55,714 nt of DNA from an uncultured Clostridia bacterium (lineage in GTDB: Bacteria > Bacillota > Clostridia > TANB77 > CAG-508). Shown piece after piece: positions 1 to 8,544 of the stretch. Location: positions 1 through 55,714 of the forward strand of contig CANQTQ010000006.1 in the NCBI GenBank assembly GCA_947626765.1, written 5' to 3'. Position 1 is the first letter of the stretch, and the number at the start of each line of letters is the position of its first letter. Below the pieces are notes generated by a model, which was not told the DNA's origin, did not search any database, and saw only the letters and a program-made list of their open reading frames with translations. The position numbers were made by a program, and so were the translations under genes.

Positions 1-12
1 TTTTAAATTTAG

Positions 13-50
13 CGAGCCTTCCTGTTTCAAGGAAAGCCCGTTATTTTTTA
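13..50 (+). terminator. Rho-independent terminator
   Basis: A GC-rich hairpin (arms 13-24 and 30-40, with a G-U pair) is followed on the plus strand by a T-rich tail at 41-50. It would end a rightward gene lying left of the window. Confidence 0.6.
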
Positions 51-85
51 TCTAAAAGTATTATCAAGTAACATTTTTTAAAGAA

Positions 86-150
86 AGAGCTTTTATCTTA
101 AGTTTTTATGATATTTAACTACCATGAATTTTGCTTAAGACAAAAGCCCT
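86..150. terminator. Long inverted repeat, probable bidirectional terminator
   Basis: The arms 86-102 and 134-150 are complementary over 17 positions with two G-U pairs. The loop is about 31 nt. T-rich stretches flank it on both strands. It lies just downstream of the adhesin stop codon, so it probably ends that transcript. Confidence 0.55.
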
Positions 151-161
151 ATTTTTTTAGT

Positions 162-3100
162 TTATAATACAAACTTTTTAATTAATATTACTCCACTTGA
201 TAACATTGCAACTGATGATAATGCTAGAACTATGTAAGTAGGTGTTTCTCCTGTTTTTATTGATAAAATTACTGGTGCTTCATCTATGTCGTCTTCGCCT
301 TCTTTATCATTTCCTGGTGTTGAATCTATATCTGGTGAGTTGTATTCATTTTCGTCTTCATATATTTCTGCCCAGTTTACTTTTTGTCCTAAATTGTCTT
401 TACTGTTCTTCCATGTTAATACAATCTCTACTGTTGCACTTTCTCCTGGTTGTAATAACTTATCTTTTAATTGATCTGTTAATACTTTTCCGTCTTCTTC
501 TCTCCATAGCTTGTTATCTGCTTGATTAAATGTTAATCCCGCTGGAATATAATCTATAATTTCTTTTGCATAACCTGCTATTTCTCCTTCGTTTGTTACT
601 TTTATTACAAATCTAAATTTTACTGTCGTTTTGCTTAGTTGATTTGATTTTATTTCTACTTTTGCTGGTGCTTCTGGATTTTCGTCTCCTGTATGTCCTG
701 TTTTATTTACTGTTGTTTTTCCATTATATGTTACTATTGATTCACTTACCCATTTCTTTAATGATAAATCAAAATATTTTACTTTTATATGTTCTTCATC
801 TATGTCATCTTCATCTTCTTTATCATTATTTGGTTCTGAATCTACATCTTCTATTGGATTTCCATCTTCATCAGTATCTTCTGTTATTTCTGCTATGTTT
901 GTTATTATTCTATCTGATGTATTTGGTTCTGTTACTTTAAATGCTATTTTTACGTCTTTGTAGTCTGGCATTGTCATTTCTTCTGTAAATGCCTCTAATA
1001 AGTTTTCGCCATCTGTTTCTTCTTGCTGCTTTGATAAATAGTCTGTTTCTATGTATTTAGCTTCTTCTACGTTTTGTGTTTCTTCTCCTTCTGCTGTATA
1101 CATTTTCCAACGATACTCTATATTTGTTTCATGTTCTGGCAAGAATACTAATCCATCTGGTAAATCATCTTTTATTTTTGTAGCATACCCTGATGTATTT
1201 CCTTCATTAAAGATTCTTAATGTGTATGTAACAATGTTTCCATTTGCTACTTCTACAGGGTCTTTTGGATGTGTATATGTATTAGTTTCTCTATTATATA
1301 CTGGTACTCTATTTGTAATTTCAGTGCCTTCTACTGCTGTAATAAATTTTCTTAATGCCAAGTCAAATCTTTTTAGTACTAGTTTTTCAAAATCATCATC
1401 ATCTTGTTGACCTGGAATGTATTTATCTCCACGTTCAATTTCTGTATCTTTGTATGTTGGTAAGTTTTCATCTGAAGGTAAGTTATCATTTACTACATTA
1501 TCTTCTGGTTTTGAGTTATTATTTGTTAAGCTATTTTGAGTAGAATCTCTATCTACTAAACCTTCATTATTTTTATATTCTACAATCTCTGCTATGTTTG
1601 TAATTTTTTCATATAGGTCTATATTATCTTTTACCTTACATTTAATTTGAACATCTATGTAATCTAAAGTAGTTCCATTAAATGCTTTTAATAAAACTTT
1701 GTCTTCATTTGATGTTCTTTGTTCATAGATTTCATTTTTATTTGCAGAATTTGTTGTATTTGGTGATGTAATATCTGTTGTTACTGTTCTACCATCACTA
1801 GATACTGTCCAACCATATTTTGCATTTAAATCATCATTTACTAAAAACTCTAATTGTTCTGGTAAATGGTCTGTAATTTTAGTTGCATAGCCATCAACTT
1901 GTCCTTCATTGTATACACGAATTGTATAAGTTACAATATCTCCATTAGAAACGCTAACTGGTTCTTTTGAATGTTCATAAGTTGCTGTAGTAGATTTTCC
2001 ATTTACTAAATCTTGTAATTTTACATTTGGAGCTCTATTATATGATTTTACTTTTTCTCCAGTTTGTACTGAAGAGATAAATTTTCTTAATGCTAAGTCA
2101 AAATATTTTCCTTTTAATATTAAATTTTCAAAATCGTCATCATCTTGTTGGCTTTCTTCTCCATAGTTATTTCTATTAACATCATTTGGAGTAGAATCTC
2201 TATCTTCTACAGGTTTTCCATCTTTATCGCTATCTTCTGTAATTTCTGCAATATTTTTTAAGGTTTTATCTTGGTTTCCTACTGTAGCTATTACTTCACA
2301 TTCTATTAATAAGTCTTCATAGTGTAAAGTAGTTCCATCAAATTCATTAATTAATTTATCTTTTAAGTATGTAGTTTTTACTGTTTTTCCATCTTCAGAT
2401 GTCCATCCGTATGTTCTATTAATTTGGCTATCTGGTAGGAATTTTAGTCCATCTGGTAAATAGTCTGTTACTTCTTTAGCGTAGCCTGCTATTTCACCTT
2501 CGTTATATATTCTAATGGTGTATACTACTTTATCTCCTGTTTCTACTCTTAAAGGATCTTTTGAATGTACTTTATTAGCTGTTTGTGTTCCACCATTTTT
2601 TAAGCTTTGAAGTTCTTCATCTGAAACTGATGGTGTTCTTGTATTAGTTATATTTATTCCATCAATATTAGTTGTTTTTCCATTTATAGAAGTAATAAAT
2701 TTTCTTAATGCTAAGTCAAATTCTAGTTCTGGTGTGTATGTATATACCTTTTCATCTTCAAATGGCACTTGCTGTTTTTCTACAATAACTACTGGTTGAT
2801 CTGTTTTTGGATTTGGATTTTCTACTGACCAATATGTTGTAGTTGTTGTAAGGTATGAACCAGAAACTTTTAGTGTTAGGCTTGTAGTATCAGTATCTTT
2901 TGGTACTGAAATGTAAAAATCTTGACCTATTAAATTTTTTATATTTTGTTCAGTTGTTGTTTTATCTGATTTTAAAAGTATAACATCTGAAATATTGTTT
3001 GAAGCTCCACTTGTTACTGTTACATTTAAAGAATAATTAATATCATTTCTTAACTGTGTTATTTTATATGGTCCTAATATTAATCTATTTCCTTGAGTTG

Positions 3101-3959
3101 CTCTTGTAATTATTGTATCTTCTAATTCTACAGGTTGTGATTGTGAAGTAGCTTTATAGTTATAGCTTGAATTTGCTTCAGCTGTATTTACTAAATATTT
3201 AAACAATGCTCCGCACGCATGCATTCTATCCCATCCATTTTGGAAATAGTCTGAAACTCCAGAACCTCTTCCACTTAGTGGTTGCATTTCGCTATCTGCG
3301 TTTTCTGATACAGAATTTAAATAAAATTCAAAATTTTTATTACTACTTATATGATATTCTGAGTCTTCATTTGTAAAATACCATATTGCTAACTGTTGAA
3401 CTGCATCAATATCGTCATCTGTTAAATAATCAAATTCATATCCTCCATTTATAGTTGGAAGACCTTGCTTTGATGCATAATTATTAGCTGCTTCTAACAA
3501 AATATTTTTATTTTCATTAGCTCTATCTTTTTCATCTTGAGAGGCATTTTCAATTGCTGGCACATAAATATTATCTAAAAGCCACATTAAAGATGCATAT
3601 TTTGATTCATTTGTAGGTAAAGCATTTCTATATGCTCCCGATGTAATGCTATCTGGATTTTTCATATCAAAATGTGCCTTATAAACTTGTTGTTTTATTG
3701 TTGCTTCATAAGAGCCAAAACCAGGTCCACCTTTCAAACAGTATATAGTCTGACCTTTATCATTTTGTTCTTCATAAATTTTCCATACATTTTTTTGGCT
3801 ATTTGCTAACTGATAGCCATAACCTGATTTTCTTAAGAATTTAATGTTTAAGGTTTTACCTTGACTATCTATTGCTGCTTGTACCATTCCAAATGAGTTA
3901 ACTATTATTGCTAATATAAATAATAATATAACTAATAGCGCTCCTTTTTTTAATTTCAT
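162..3959 (-). CDS. Thioester-domain surface adhesin with repeated DUF11-like domains
   Basis: Large secreted, membrane-anchored surface protein, probably used for host or matrix attachment. I place the start at 3959 because AGAAGG lies 8 nt upstream; an ATG at 3983 has no ribosome binding site. A signal peptide is followed by a thioester (TQXA-type) domain: the Cys of YCLKGG (about residue 74) and a Gln of VQQLAIWYF (about residue 189) are the expected cross-linking pair. Four DUF11-like repeats follow, each opening with FDLALRKFI or FDLSLKKW and ending near an EITED- or EIVEY-type strand; acidic QQDDDDFE linkers separate some of them. The C-terminus is SIKTGE, a hydrophobic helix and a short basic tail. 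This resembles a sortase signal but lacks LPXTG. A consensus promoter lies at 4000-4028. Family assignment is secure; the ligand is unknown. Confidence 0.85.
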   Translation of the reverse strand: MKLKKGALLVILLFILAIIVNSFGMVQAAIDSQGKTLNIKFLRKSGYGYQLANSQKNVWKIYEEQNDKGQTIYCLKGGPGFGSYEATIKQQVYKAHFDMKNPDSITSGAYRNALPTNESKYASLMWLLDNIYVPAIENASQDEKDRANENKNILLEAANNYASKQGLPTINGGYEFDYLTDDDIDAVQQLAIWYFTNEDSEYHISSNKNFEFYLNSVSENADSEMQPLSGRGSGVSDYFQNGWDRMHACGALFKYLVNTAEANSSYNYKATSQSQPVELEDTIITRATQGNRLILGPYKITQLRNDINYSLNVTVTSGASNNISDVILLKSDKTTTEQNIKNLIGQDFYISVPKDTDTTSLTLKVSGSYLTTTTTYWSVENPNPKTDQPVVIVEKQQVPFEDEKVYTYTPELEFDLALRKFITSINGKTTNIDGINITNTRTPSVSDEELQSLKNGGTQTANKVHSKDPLRVETGDKVVYTIRIYNEGEIAGYAKEVTDYLPDGLKFLPDSQINRTYGWTSEDGKTVKTTYLKDKLINEFDGTTLHYEDLLIECEVIATVGNQDKTLKNIAEITEDSDKDGKPVEDRDSTPNDVNRNNYGEESQQDDDDFENLILKGKYFDLALRKFISSVQTGEKVKSYNRAPNVKLQDLVNGKSTTATYEHSKEPVSVSNGDIVTYTIRVYNEGQVDGYATKITDHLPEQLEFLVNDDLNAKYGWTVSSDGRTVTTDITSPNTTNSANKNEIYEQRTSNEDKVLLKAFNGTTLDYIDVQIKCKVKDNIDLYEKITNIAEIVEYKNNEGLVDRDSTQNSLTNNNSKPEDNVVNDNLPSDENLPTYKDTEIERGDKYIPGQQDDDDFEKLVLKRFDLALRKFITAVEGTEITNRVPVYNRETNTYTHPKDPVEVANGNIVTYTLRIFNEGNTSGYATKIKDDLPDGLVFLPEHETNIEYRWKMYTAEGEETQNVEEAKYIETDYLSKQQEETDGENLLEAFTEEMTMPDYKDVKIAFKVTEPNTSDRIITNIAEITEDTDEDGNPIEDVDSEPNNDKEDEDDIDEEHIKVKYFDLSLKKWVSESIVTYNGKTTVNKTGHTGDENPEAPAKVEIKSNQLSKTTVKFRFVIKVTNEGEIAGYAKEIIDYIPAGLTFNQADNKLWREEDGKVLTDQLKDKLLQPGESATVEIVLTWKNSKDNLGQKVNWAEIYEDENEYNSPDIDSTPGNDKEGEDDIDEAPVILSIKTGETPTYIVLALSSVAMLSSGVILIKKFVL

Positions 3960-3999
3960 TGTTTTTACCTTCTTTCCAATCACATTAATATCTAAATTT

Positions 4000-4028
4000 A
4001 TTTTACTTTTGTTTTTTTAACATGTCAA
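4000..4028 (-). promoter_or_regulatory. Sigma-A-type promoter of the adhesin gene
   Basis: On the minus strand TTGACA (4023-4028) and TAAAAT (4000-4005) are separated by exactly 17 nt, about 40 nt upstream of the adhesin start. Confidence 0.65.
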
Positions 4029-4215
4029 TAGCAGTATTTTACATGATTTCCATATTTTTTTATATTGACATTTTTTTCTCTTACGGATTTTATAATTACT
4101 AATTTTATTAAAAAATTATAGCCTTATATTACAATTATATTACATTTTTGTCATATTTTCAAGGGTTTTGGCGAATAAATTGGTTGTTTTCCTAGATTCC
4201 GTAAATAAATATAAG

Positions 4216-4251
4216 AAAAAGCATATGAAATATTAATTTCATATGCTTTTT
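4216..4251 (-). terminator. Rho-independent terminator
   Basis: A near-perfect hairpin with a 16-bp stem (AAAAAGCATATGAAAT arm) and a 4-5 nt loop lies directly after the stop codon of the 94-residue gene. It is flanked by A and T runs, so it can work in both directions. Confidence 0.75.
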
Positions 4252-4257
4252 CCTTTT

Positions 4258-4542
4258 TTACGGGTTCATGTTTTTCCAGAACCTGTCTATTGCTTTTTGC
4301 CTAACTGCTTCTGGCAAATCCTCTTTTTTGATGCTTGTGAATTTGCCACACTCCGGGCACTGGAAAACGTAAACCTGTTCATCTTCACCCTCTAGATGAC
4401 CATAGTCGCAAAGTATGAAGATATCATCCTCAGAAACTGCGAGCAGTGCTTGGCATCCGTCGTCGCCATGTTCGTTTACGTTTCCAGTGCAAGTTCTTTC
4501 AATTTCCCAGCTTTTCGGATTTCTTGTTGATAAGACTCTCAT
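4258..4542 (-). CDS. Small hypothetical protein with a CPECGK zinc-knuckle motif
   Basis: A 94-residue cytoplasmic protein that I do not recognise. The C-terminal half holds FQCPECGKFTS, a CxxC knuckle; two further cysteines (CTG, GCQ) lie in the N-terminal half and one (LCDYGH) in the middle, so a bound metal is possible. AAGGAGG lies a few bases upstream of the ATG and a strong terminator follows, so it is a single-gene transcript. Its base composition is visibly more GC-rich than its neighbours and its codons (GGC, GAC, CTG) differ from the local AT-rich use, which suggests recent transfer. No in-frame CGG is present. Function unknown. Confidence 0.7.
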   Translation of the reverse strand: MRVLSTRNPKSWEIERTCTGNVNEHGDDGCQALLAVSEDDIFILCDYGHLEGEDEQVYVFQCPECGKFTSIKKEDLPEAVRQKAIDRFWKNMNP

Positions 4543-4675
4543 GGTGTAACCTCCTTAAAAGAAATTGAATTGATATAAATGCAACTTGTGCAATGTGTAT
4601 ATATTATAGCAAAGTACATATATTATGTCAAATTTTAAAATTTATGAAAAAGGGATTTAAGTTTATATAAAGGTA

Positions 4676-5116
4676 TTAAAAATTAATTATTTTATTTATA
4701 TTTTCTATAAATTCTATTCCTTCTATCTTATTAATTCCAAAACATTTCTTACCTAAATCTTTGAGTGATGCTCCACAATGATAAAGTTCTTTGTTATCTA
4801 TAATAATAAATCTATCATGAAAATTATCTGTTCTTGCTATTTTTAGTGTCCCATATTGCTCATTAAATTTCTTAATATCTAGTTTTGTTATATTTATACT
4901 TACTTGAACTGCAATCTCATTTCTTAATAGACCTGAAAGCATTGCTATACCTTGTTCTGTAAAAACATATGGCAAATATTTACGGTGTCTGCCTCTACCT
5001 TCATTTTCGTTTAAGGTCACAAATTGTGACCTTAAAAAATTTATTTCAGTTTCTTCTTCATATTTTACTAAGTTTAAGTCTTTATTTATTGGTTCAATAT
5101 TATTGTGATTATTCAT
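4676..5116 (-). pseudogene. Decayed ORF6N-domain protein
   Basis: 146 residues with two pieces of the ORF6N/KilA-N family seen in phages and mobile elements. The middle part (INFLRSQFVTL, RGRHRKYLPYVFTEQGIAML) is the second half of an ORF6N domain. The C-terminal part (DNFHDRFIIID, YHCGASLKDLGKKCFGI) matches the tail such proteins often carry. The first half of ORF6N and the region between the pieces are missing, although the frame is open and AAGGAG precedes the ATG. It is either a remnant or a shortened derivative; it may still be expressed. It stands alone between terminators and a tRNA cluster. Confidence 0.6.
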
Positions 5117-5458
5117 ATATAACCTAACTCCTTCTTTGGATAAACTTTGTTTGTATTATAAAACATATGTTTGTAAATGTCAATACACTTATACGAATAA
5201 ATTATATTATATATTCCATAAAAAATATTAAAATCAAAACCAGGTATTCGAACTGGAGGAGTATTTTTTATATATAAAAACCATTATTTAAAAAGTGCCT
5301 ATTTGTTAATACCTGTAAAAAATGTTAATGTAGTTTTTGGAAAATTATAAAAAATTGAAAAAAATTACAAAGAAGTTGAAACACTTGATATAAAAAGCTT
5401 TAAACATTTACAAAAATTCCACAGAATTCTTAAAAATCTGTGGAAATTGGTTTTAACT
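5117..5458. other. Non-coding stretch upstream of the tRNA genes
   Basis: About 340 bases without a supported gene. The only structure I see is a short tRNA T-arm-like palindrome at 5240-5256 (CCAGGTATTCGAACTGG), which lacks the rest of a tRNA and could be a remnant. The remainder is AT-rich and unstructured. Confidence 0.4.
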
Positions 5459-5532
5459 TGGAGGCGACACCCGGATTCGAACCGGGGATCAGAGTTTTGC
5501 AGACTCGTGCCTTACCACTTGGCTATATCGCC
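5459..5532 (-). tRNA. tRNA-Cys (GCA)
   Basis: The minus strand folds as a complete cloverleaf: acceptor GGCGATA pairs with TGTCGCC, the anticodon loop is CTGCAAA with anticodon GCA, and the T-arm is GGTTCGAATCC. The CCA end is encoded (5459-5461). Confidence 0.95.
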
Positions 5533-5588
5533 ATTTAAATATACTTGTTACATAGCAAAAATCTTTGATTTTTCTCATATAATAAAAA

Positions 5589-5664
5589 TGGAGCGGAAAA
5601 CGGGGCTCAAACCCGCGACCTCTGCCTTGGCAAGGCAGCGCTCTATCAACTGAGCTATTTCCGC
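5589..5664 (-). tRNA. tRNA-Gly (GCC)
   Basis: The minus strand reads GCGGAAATAGCTCAG with anticodon loop TTGCCAA (GCC) and T-arm GGTTTGAGCCC. The acceptor stem pairs fully and CCA is encoded. It lies 56 nt upstream of tRNA-Cys in the same direction, so the two are probably co-transcribed. It decodes GGC/GGT, which are among the glycine codons read after the CGG frameshift sites. Confidence 0.95.
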
Positions 5665-5717
5665 ATATGCTTTATTTTCATAAAGCATTATAATAATAGC
5701 AAATTTTTATAAAAAAG

Positions 5718-6959
5718 TCAAGGTACTAACTTTAAAAATTCTATAATATAATCTAAAACTTCTTTTTTTTGAATAATATCTTCTGCCATAATGTCTAAAT
5801 TTCCTATTATTTTATCTTTAATTTGTATTTTGGCACTTCCTATTATTTGATTTTTATTAACTGGTGCTTCTAAATAGTATAAACAAGAAAAATTAGTAAT
5901 AATGCTATCTTTTTCTGATTTTTTTATTGCTATTTCTTCGTAAGGTAGCTCATTTATTTTTAAATGTATTTGACTTTCTTTACCTTTATTAATATATATA
6001 CGTTTTTCATTTAAATTTTTCCATCTTTCAAACTCATTTTGTATTATTTCTTTTATATTAATTACTTCATAATTTTTATATGCATATTCAATTAATTTTA
6101 TGCTATCTGATGTTCTAATTTTTTTAGTATCTGCTCCAAGTACTACTGTTATAATATCTAATTCTCCTCTTTTGCAAGCTGTTACTAAACATCTTCCAGC
6201 GCCATTTGTAAATCCTGTTTTTACTCCATATACTCCATTTAAATTTCCTAATAGTTCATTTGTATTAGAAATTATTTTTGACTTTCCATTTATTGTGATA
6301 TTGTAGCTTTTACTTCCTACTATTTCTTTAAACTTTGGTATTTCTAAAGCGTAATCTGCCATACATGCAAGTTCATATGCTGTTGTATAATGCTCTTTTT
6401 CATCTAAGCCATGTGGAGTTACAAAGTGACTATTTACTAGTCCCATTTCTTGCGCTTTTTTATTCATTAAGTTACTAAAACCTTCTATACTTCCTCCTAC
6501 ATGAATTGCTAATGCTACGGCTGCGTCATTTCCAGACTTTAGCATAAGTCCATAAAGTAAATCATGTACTGTAATTTTATCATTTAGTTTTAATCCTAAT
6601 CTTGAGCCTCCTGTACCTGCTGCTTTTTTATCTATTGTTACTATGTCTGATAGATTTGCATTTTCTAGCACCACAATACTAGTCATAATTTTTGTAGTGC
6701 TTGCCATTGGTACTTGTTTTTGACCATTTTTTTCATATAGTATGGTTTTAGAGCTTCTATCATATATTAAACCTATTCGTGCATTTAGTTTTAAAGTATC
6801 TTCTATTGTGGCTGATGTTTGAATTATTTCATTTTGAATTTCATTATAACTTAGTGGTTCTTCATCTTCTATGTCTGCATAAGATACACTAATTTGTAGT
6901 ATAAGTAATATTACAGCTGAAAGCACAATTATTTTGTTAATTAGTTTTTTATACTGCAT
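5718..6959 (-). CDS. D-alanyl-D-alanine carboxypeptidase (peptidase S11, PBP5 family)
   Basis: Removes the terminal D-Ala from peptidoglycan pentapeptides outside the membrane. A signal peptide (about residues 8-28) precedes the penicillin-binding domain. The three catalytic motifs are intact: STTK (Ser87-Lys90), SGN (142-144) and KTG (247-249). A beta-rich C-terminal region of about 110 residues and a final hydrophobic stretch fit the membrane-associated PBP5/DacF layout, and 413 residues is a usual length. It is separated from the secretion operon by about 135 bases and is probably an independent gene. Whether it serves vegetative growth or sporulation cannot be told from sequence alone. 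Confidence 0.9.
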   Translation of the reverse strand: MQYKKLINKIIVLSAVILLILQISVSYADIEDEEPLSYNEIQNEIIQTSATIEDTLKLNARIGLIYDRSSKTILYEKNGQKQVPMASTTKIMTSIVVLENANLSDIVTIDKKAAGTGGSRLGLKLNDKITVHDLLYGLMLKSGNDAAVALAIHVGGSIEGFSNLMNKKAQEMGLVNSHFVTPHGLDEKEHYTTAYELACMADYALEIPKFKEIVGSKSYNITINGKSKIISNTNELLGNLNGVYGVKTGFTNGAGRCLVTACKRGELDIITVVLGADTKKIRTSDSIKLIEYAYKNYEVINIKEIIQNEFERWKNLNEKRIYINKGKESQIHLKINELPYEEIAIKKSEKDSIITNFSCLYYLEAPVNKNQIIGSAKIQIKDKIIGNLDIMAEDIIQKKEVLDYIIEFLKLVP

Positions 6960-7096
6960 ATAAAAATCACCTTATAAATTTATATTTTATAAGATGATCT
7001 TTTATTCTTATTATTTAAAATAATTCCTCATGTTCTTTTGTTATAATTTCTCTTTGCTTTTTGGAAATAATAATCTATTAAGTAACTTTATACTTA

Positions 7097-8485
7097 TTAA
7101 ATATTAAATCTTCTTTCATAAGCATCTTCTCCTATGCTTCGTCCGCCAGGTTGTCTTTTTACTGTACTTCCTCCTTCATTTTCTCCGTTGCCTTCTTCTT
7201 CGTCTCCTTGAATATCTTCTTCTTTCTTTCTGAATTTATTTTCTATTTCTTTATCAACTCTTGCTCTAGCTTCTTGCATACTTAAATTTTCTTCTCCTAA
7301 CATATAGTTAAATATGCTTATTGCTTCTTCTCTTTGATAGCCTTCATCTACTAAACTTTGTATGATTTGATCTGCATGGGCTGCTAAATACATTTCATCA
7401 TATTGTATGCCATCTTCTTTAGCGACTTCATTTGCTTGTGCTTTTTCATAGCCTTCTGTTTGTTTAGATGGATCTGCTTTTCTACTTCTAATTGAAGTAG
7501 TTTCATTTACTGCTCTTGAATTATAGTCTCTTCCGTTTAGTTCTATGTCATGTGATAACCATTCTCCATTTTGCCCTTGTCTTGCTTCTTCAATGTCTAA
7601 GTAACCGTAAGAGTCTATGTTAATATTTATACGTATGTCTCTAATGTCTTTGTCTATACTATTTAAGCCTTTTGTTCTCATTACTTGATATGGTACGTTT
7701 TTAGTAACAGGATTTCCATCGTTTCCAATACTTACAGTTTCTTGCCTTAAAGAAGTTTGAGAATCTTCAAAAAATTTAGATGGCTGTGAGTTTCCGTTTT
7801 CATCTATGTATTCTGCTTTAACAACTCCACTATTATCTCTATAAAAATACAAATTACTTTCAAGTTCTGGATGGTCTTTGTAAAAGTTGCTATTTGCTCT
7901 TACAAATAATATGCTATGAGTAGGTATTCCTTTTTTATTTGCTATTTCTTCTTTTTGACTTTCTTCTTCACTTGCTTTAGTTTCTTGTTCTTCGCTTTCT
8001 TCTTGTTGTTCTTTATCTTCTTGAGAAGTTTCTTTGACCATTCCTTTTTGTAAGCTATTATGTTGTTTTTCTTCTTTAGATTGTGCCATTTCTGATTTTG
8101 TTAAAACCACATCATCTACTTGTAACTCATCTGGTAATTCAAAATCTGAATCTTCAAGTTTTAATCTTGTAAAATATTTTCCATAATCTTCTCTTAATTT
8201 TTCTATATATTCTGGCATGAAATGCAATTTTCCATGTTCATTTACTGTTGCAATTAAGCTATTTGAACTCTCAGAGTATATTTCATAAGTTGTAGTGCTA
8301 TCTTTTAAATTTTGTACTTTTGCAACAAATACATTATTGTCTTTAAATCCACTTTGAGTAAATTCAAAGTCTTGATAAAATGTAATAGTATCTACTGATG
8401 TTTGATTTCTATCTACTCCTTGTTCAATTAAGTCTACTATAGATAACATTTTTTCATGTAATTCTTTATTTCTTTTCTCTTCCAT
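7097..8485 (-). CDS. Hypothetical protein, last gene of the T4SS-like operon
   Basis: A 462-residue soluble protein of unknown function. The N-terminal part (about 1-130) looks beta-rich. Residues about 135-190 are a low-complexity Glu/Gln/Lys linker. A second globular part covers about 195-330 (PTHSILFVRANSNFYKDH). A helical segment near 375-420 (QIIQSLVDEGYQREEAISIF) resembles a UBA-like three-helix bundle, and the tail is charged and Gly/Glu-rich. No signal peptide or membrane helix is evident. It follows the VirB8-like gene by 59 bases, so it may be a cytoplasmic partner or substrate of the secretion machine. That role is inferred from position only. Confidence 0.6.
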   Translation of the reverse strand: MEEKRNKELHEKMLSIVDLIEQGVDRNQTSVDTITFYQDFEFTQSGFKDNNVFVAKVQNLKDSTTTYEIYSESSNSLIATVNEHGKLHFMPEYIEKLREDYGKYFTRLKLEDSDFELPDELQVDDVVLTKSEMAQSKEEKQHNSLQKGMVKETSQEDKEQQEESEEQETKASEEESQKEEIANKKGIPTHSILFVRANSNFYKDHPELESNLYFYRDNSGVVKAEYIDENGNSQPSKFFEDSQTSLRQETVSIGNDGNPVTKNVPYQVMRTKGLNSIDKDIRDIRININIDSYGYLDIEEARQGQNGEWLSHDIELNGRDYNSRAVNETTSIRSRKADPSKQTEGYEKAQANEVAKEDGIQYDEMYLAAHADQIIQSLVDEGYQREEAISIFNYMLGEENLSMQEARARVDKEIENKFRKKEEDIQGDEEEGNGENEGGSTVKRQPGGRSIGEDAYERRFNI

Positions 8486-8506
8486 TATTAACTCCTTATA
8501 TATATT

Positions 8507-8539
8507 AAGAGGGCTTTTATTTTTTTGCCCTCTTTTTTA
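8507..8539 (+). terminator. Intergenic hairpin with T-run on the plus strand
   Basis: AAGAGGGC (8507-8514) pairs with GCCCTCTT (8527-8534); a T-run follows on the plus strand. In the direction of the flanking genes (minus) the tail is weak, so it probably slows or partly stops transcription rather than ending the operon. Confidence 0.4.
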
Positions 8540-8544
8540 TAAAA

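Noticed and set aside
242..1543. Several plus-strand open frames opposite the adhesin
   Set aside because: They are Leu/Ser/Phe-rich mirror frames of the repeated adhesin, without ribosome binding sites. The same applies to open frames opposite the VirB4-, GHKL- and mscL genes.
5240..5256. Third tRNA gene near the tRNA-Cys
   Set aside because: Only a T-arm-like palindrome with wrong loop size is present; no acceptor or anticodon arm can be formed.
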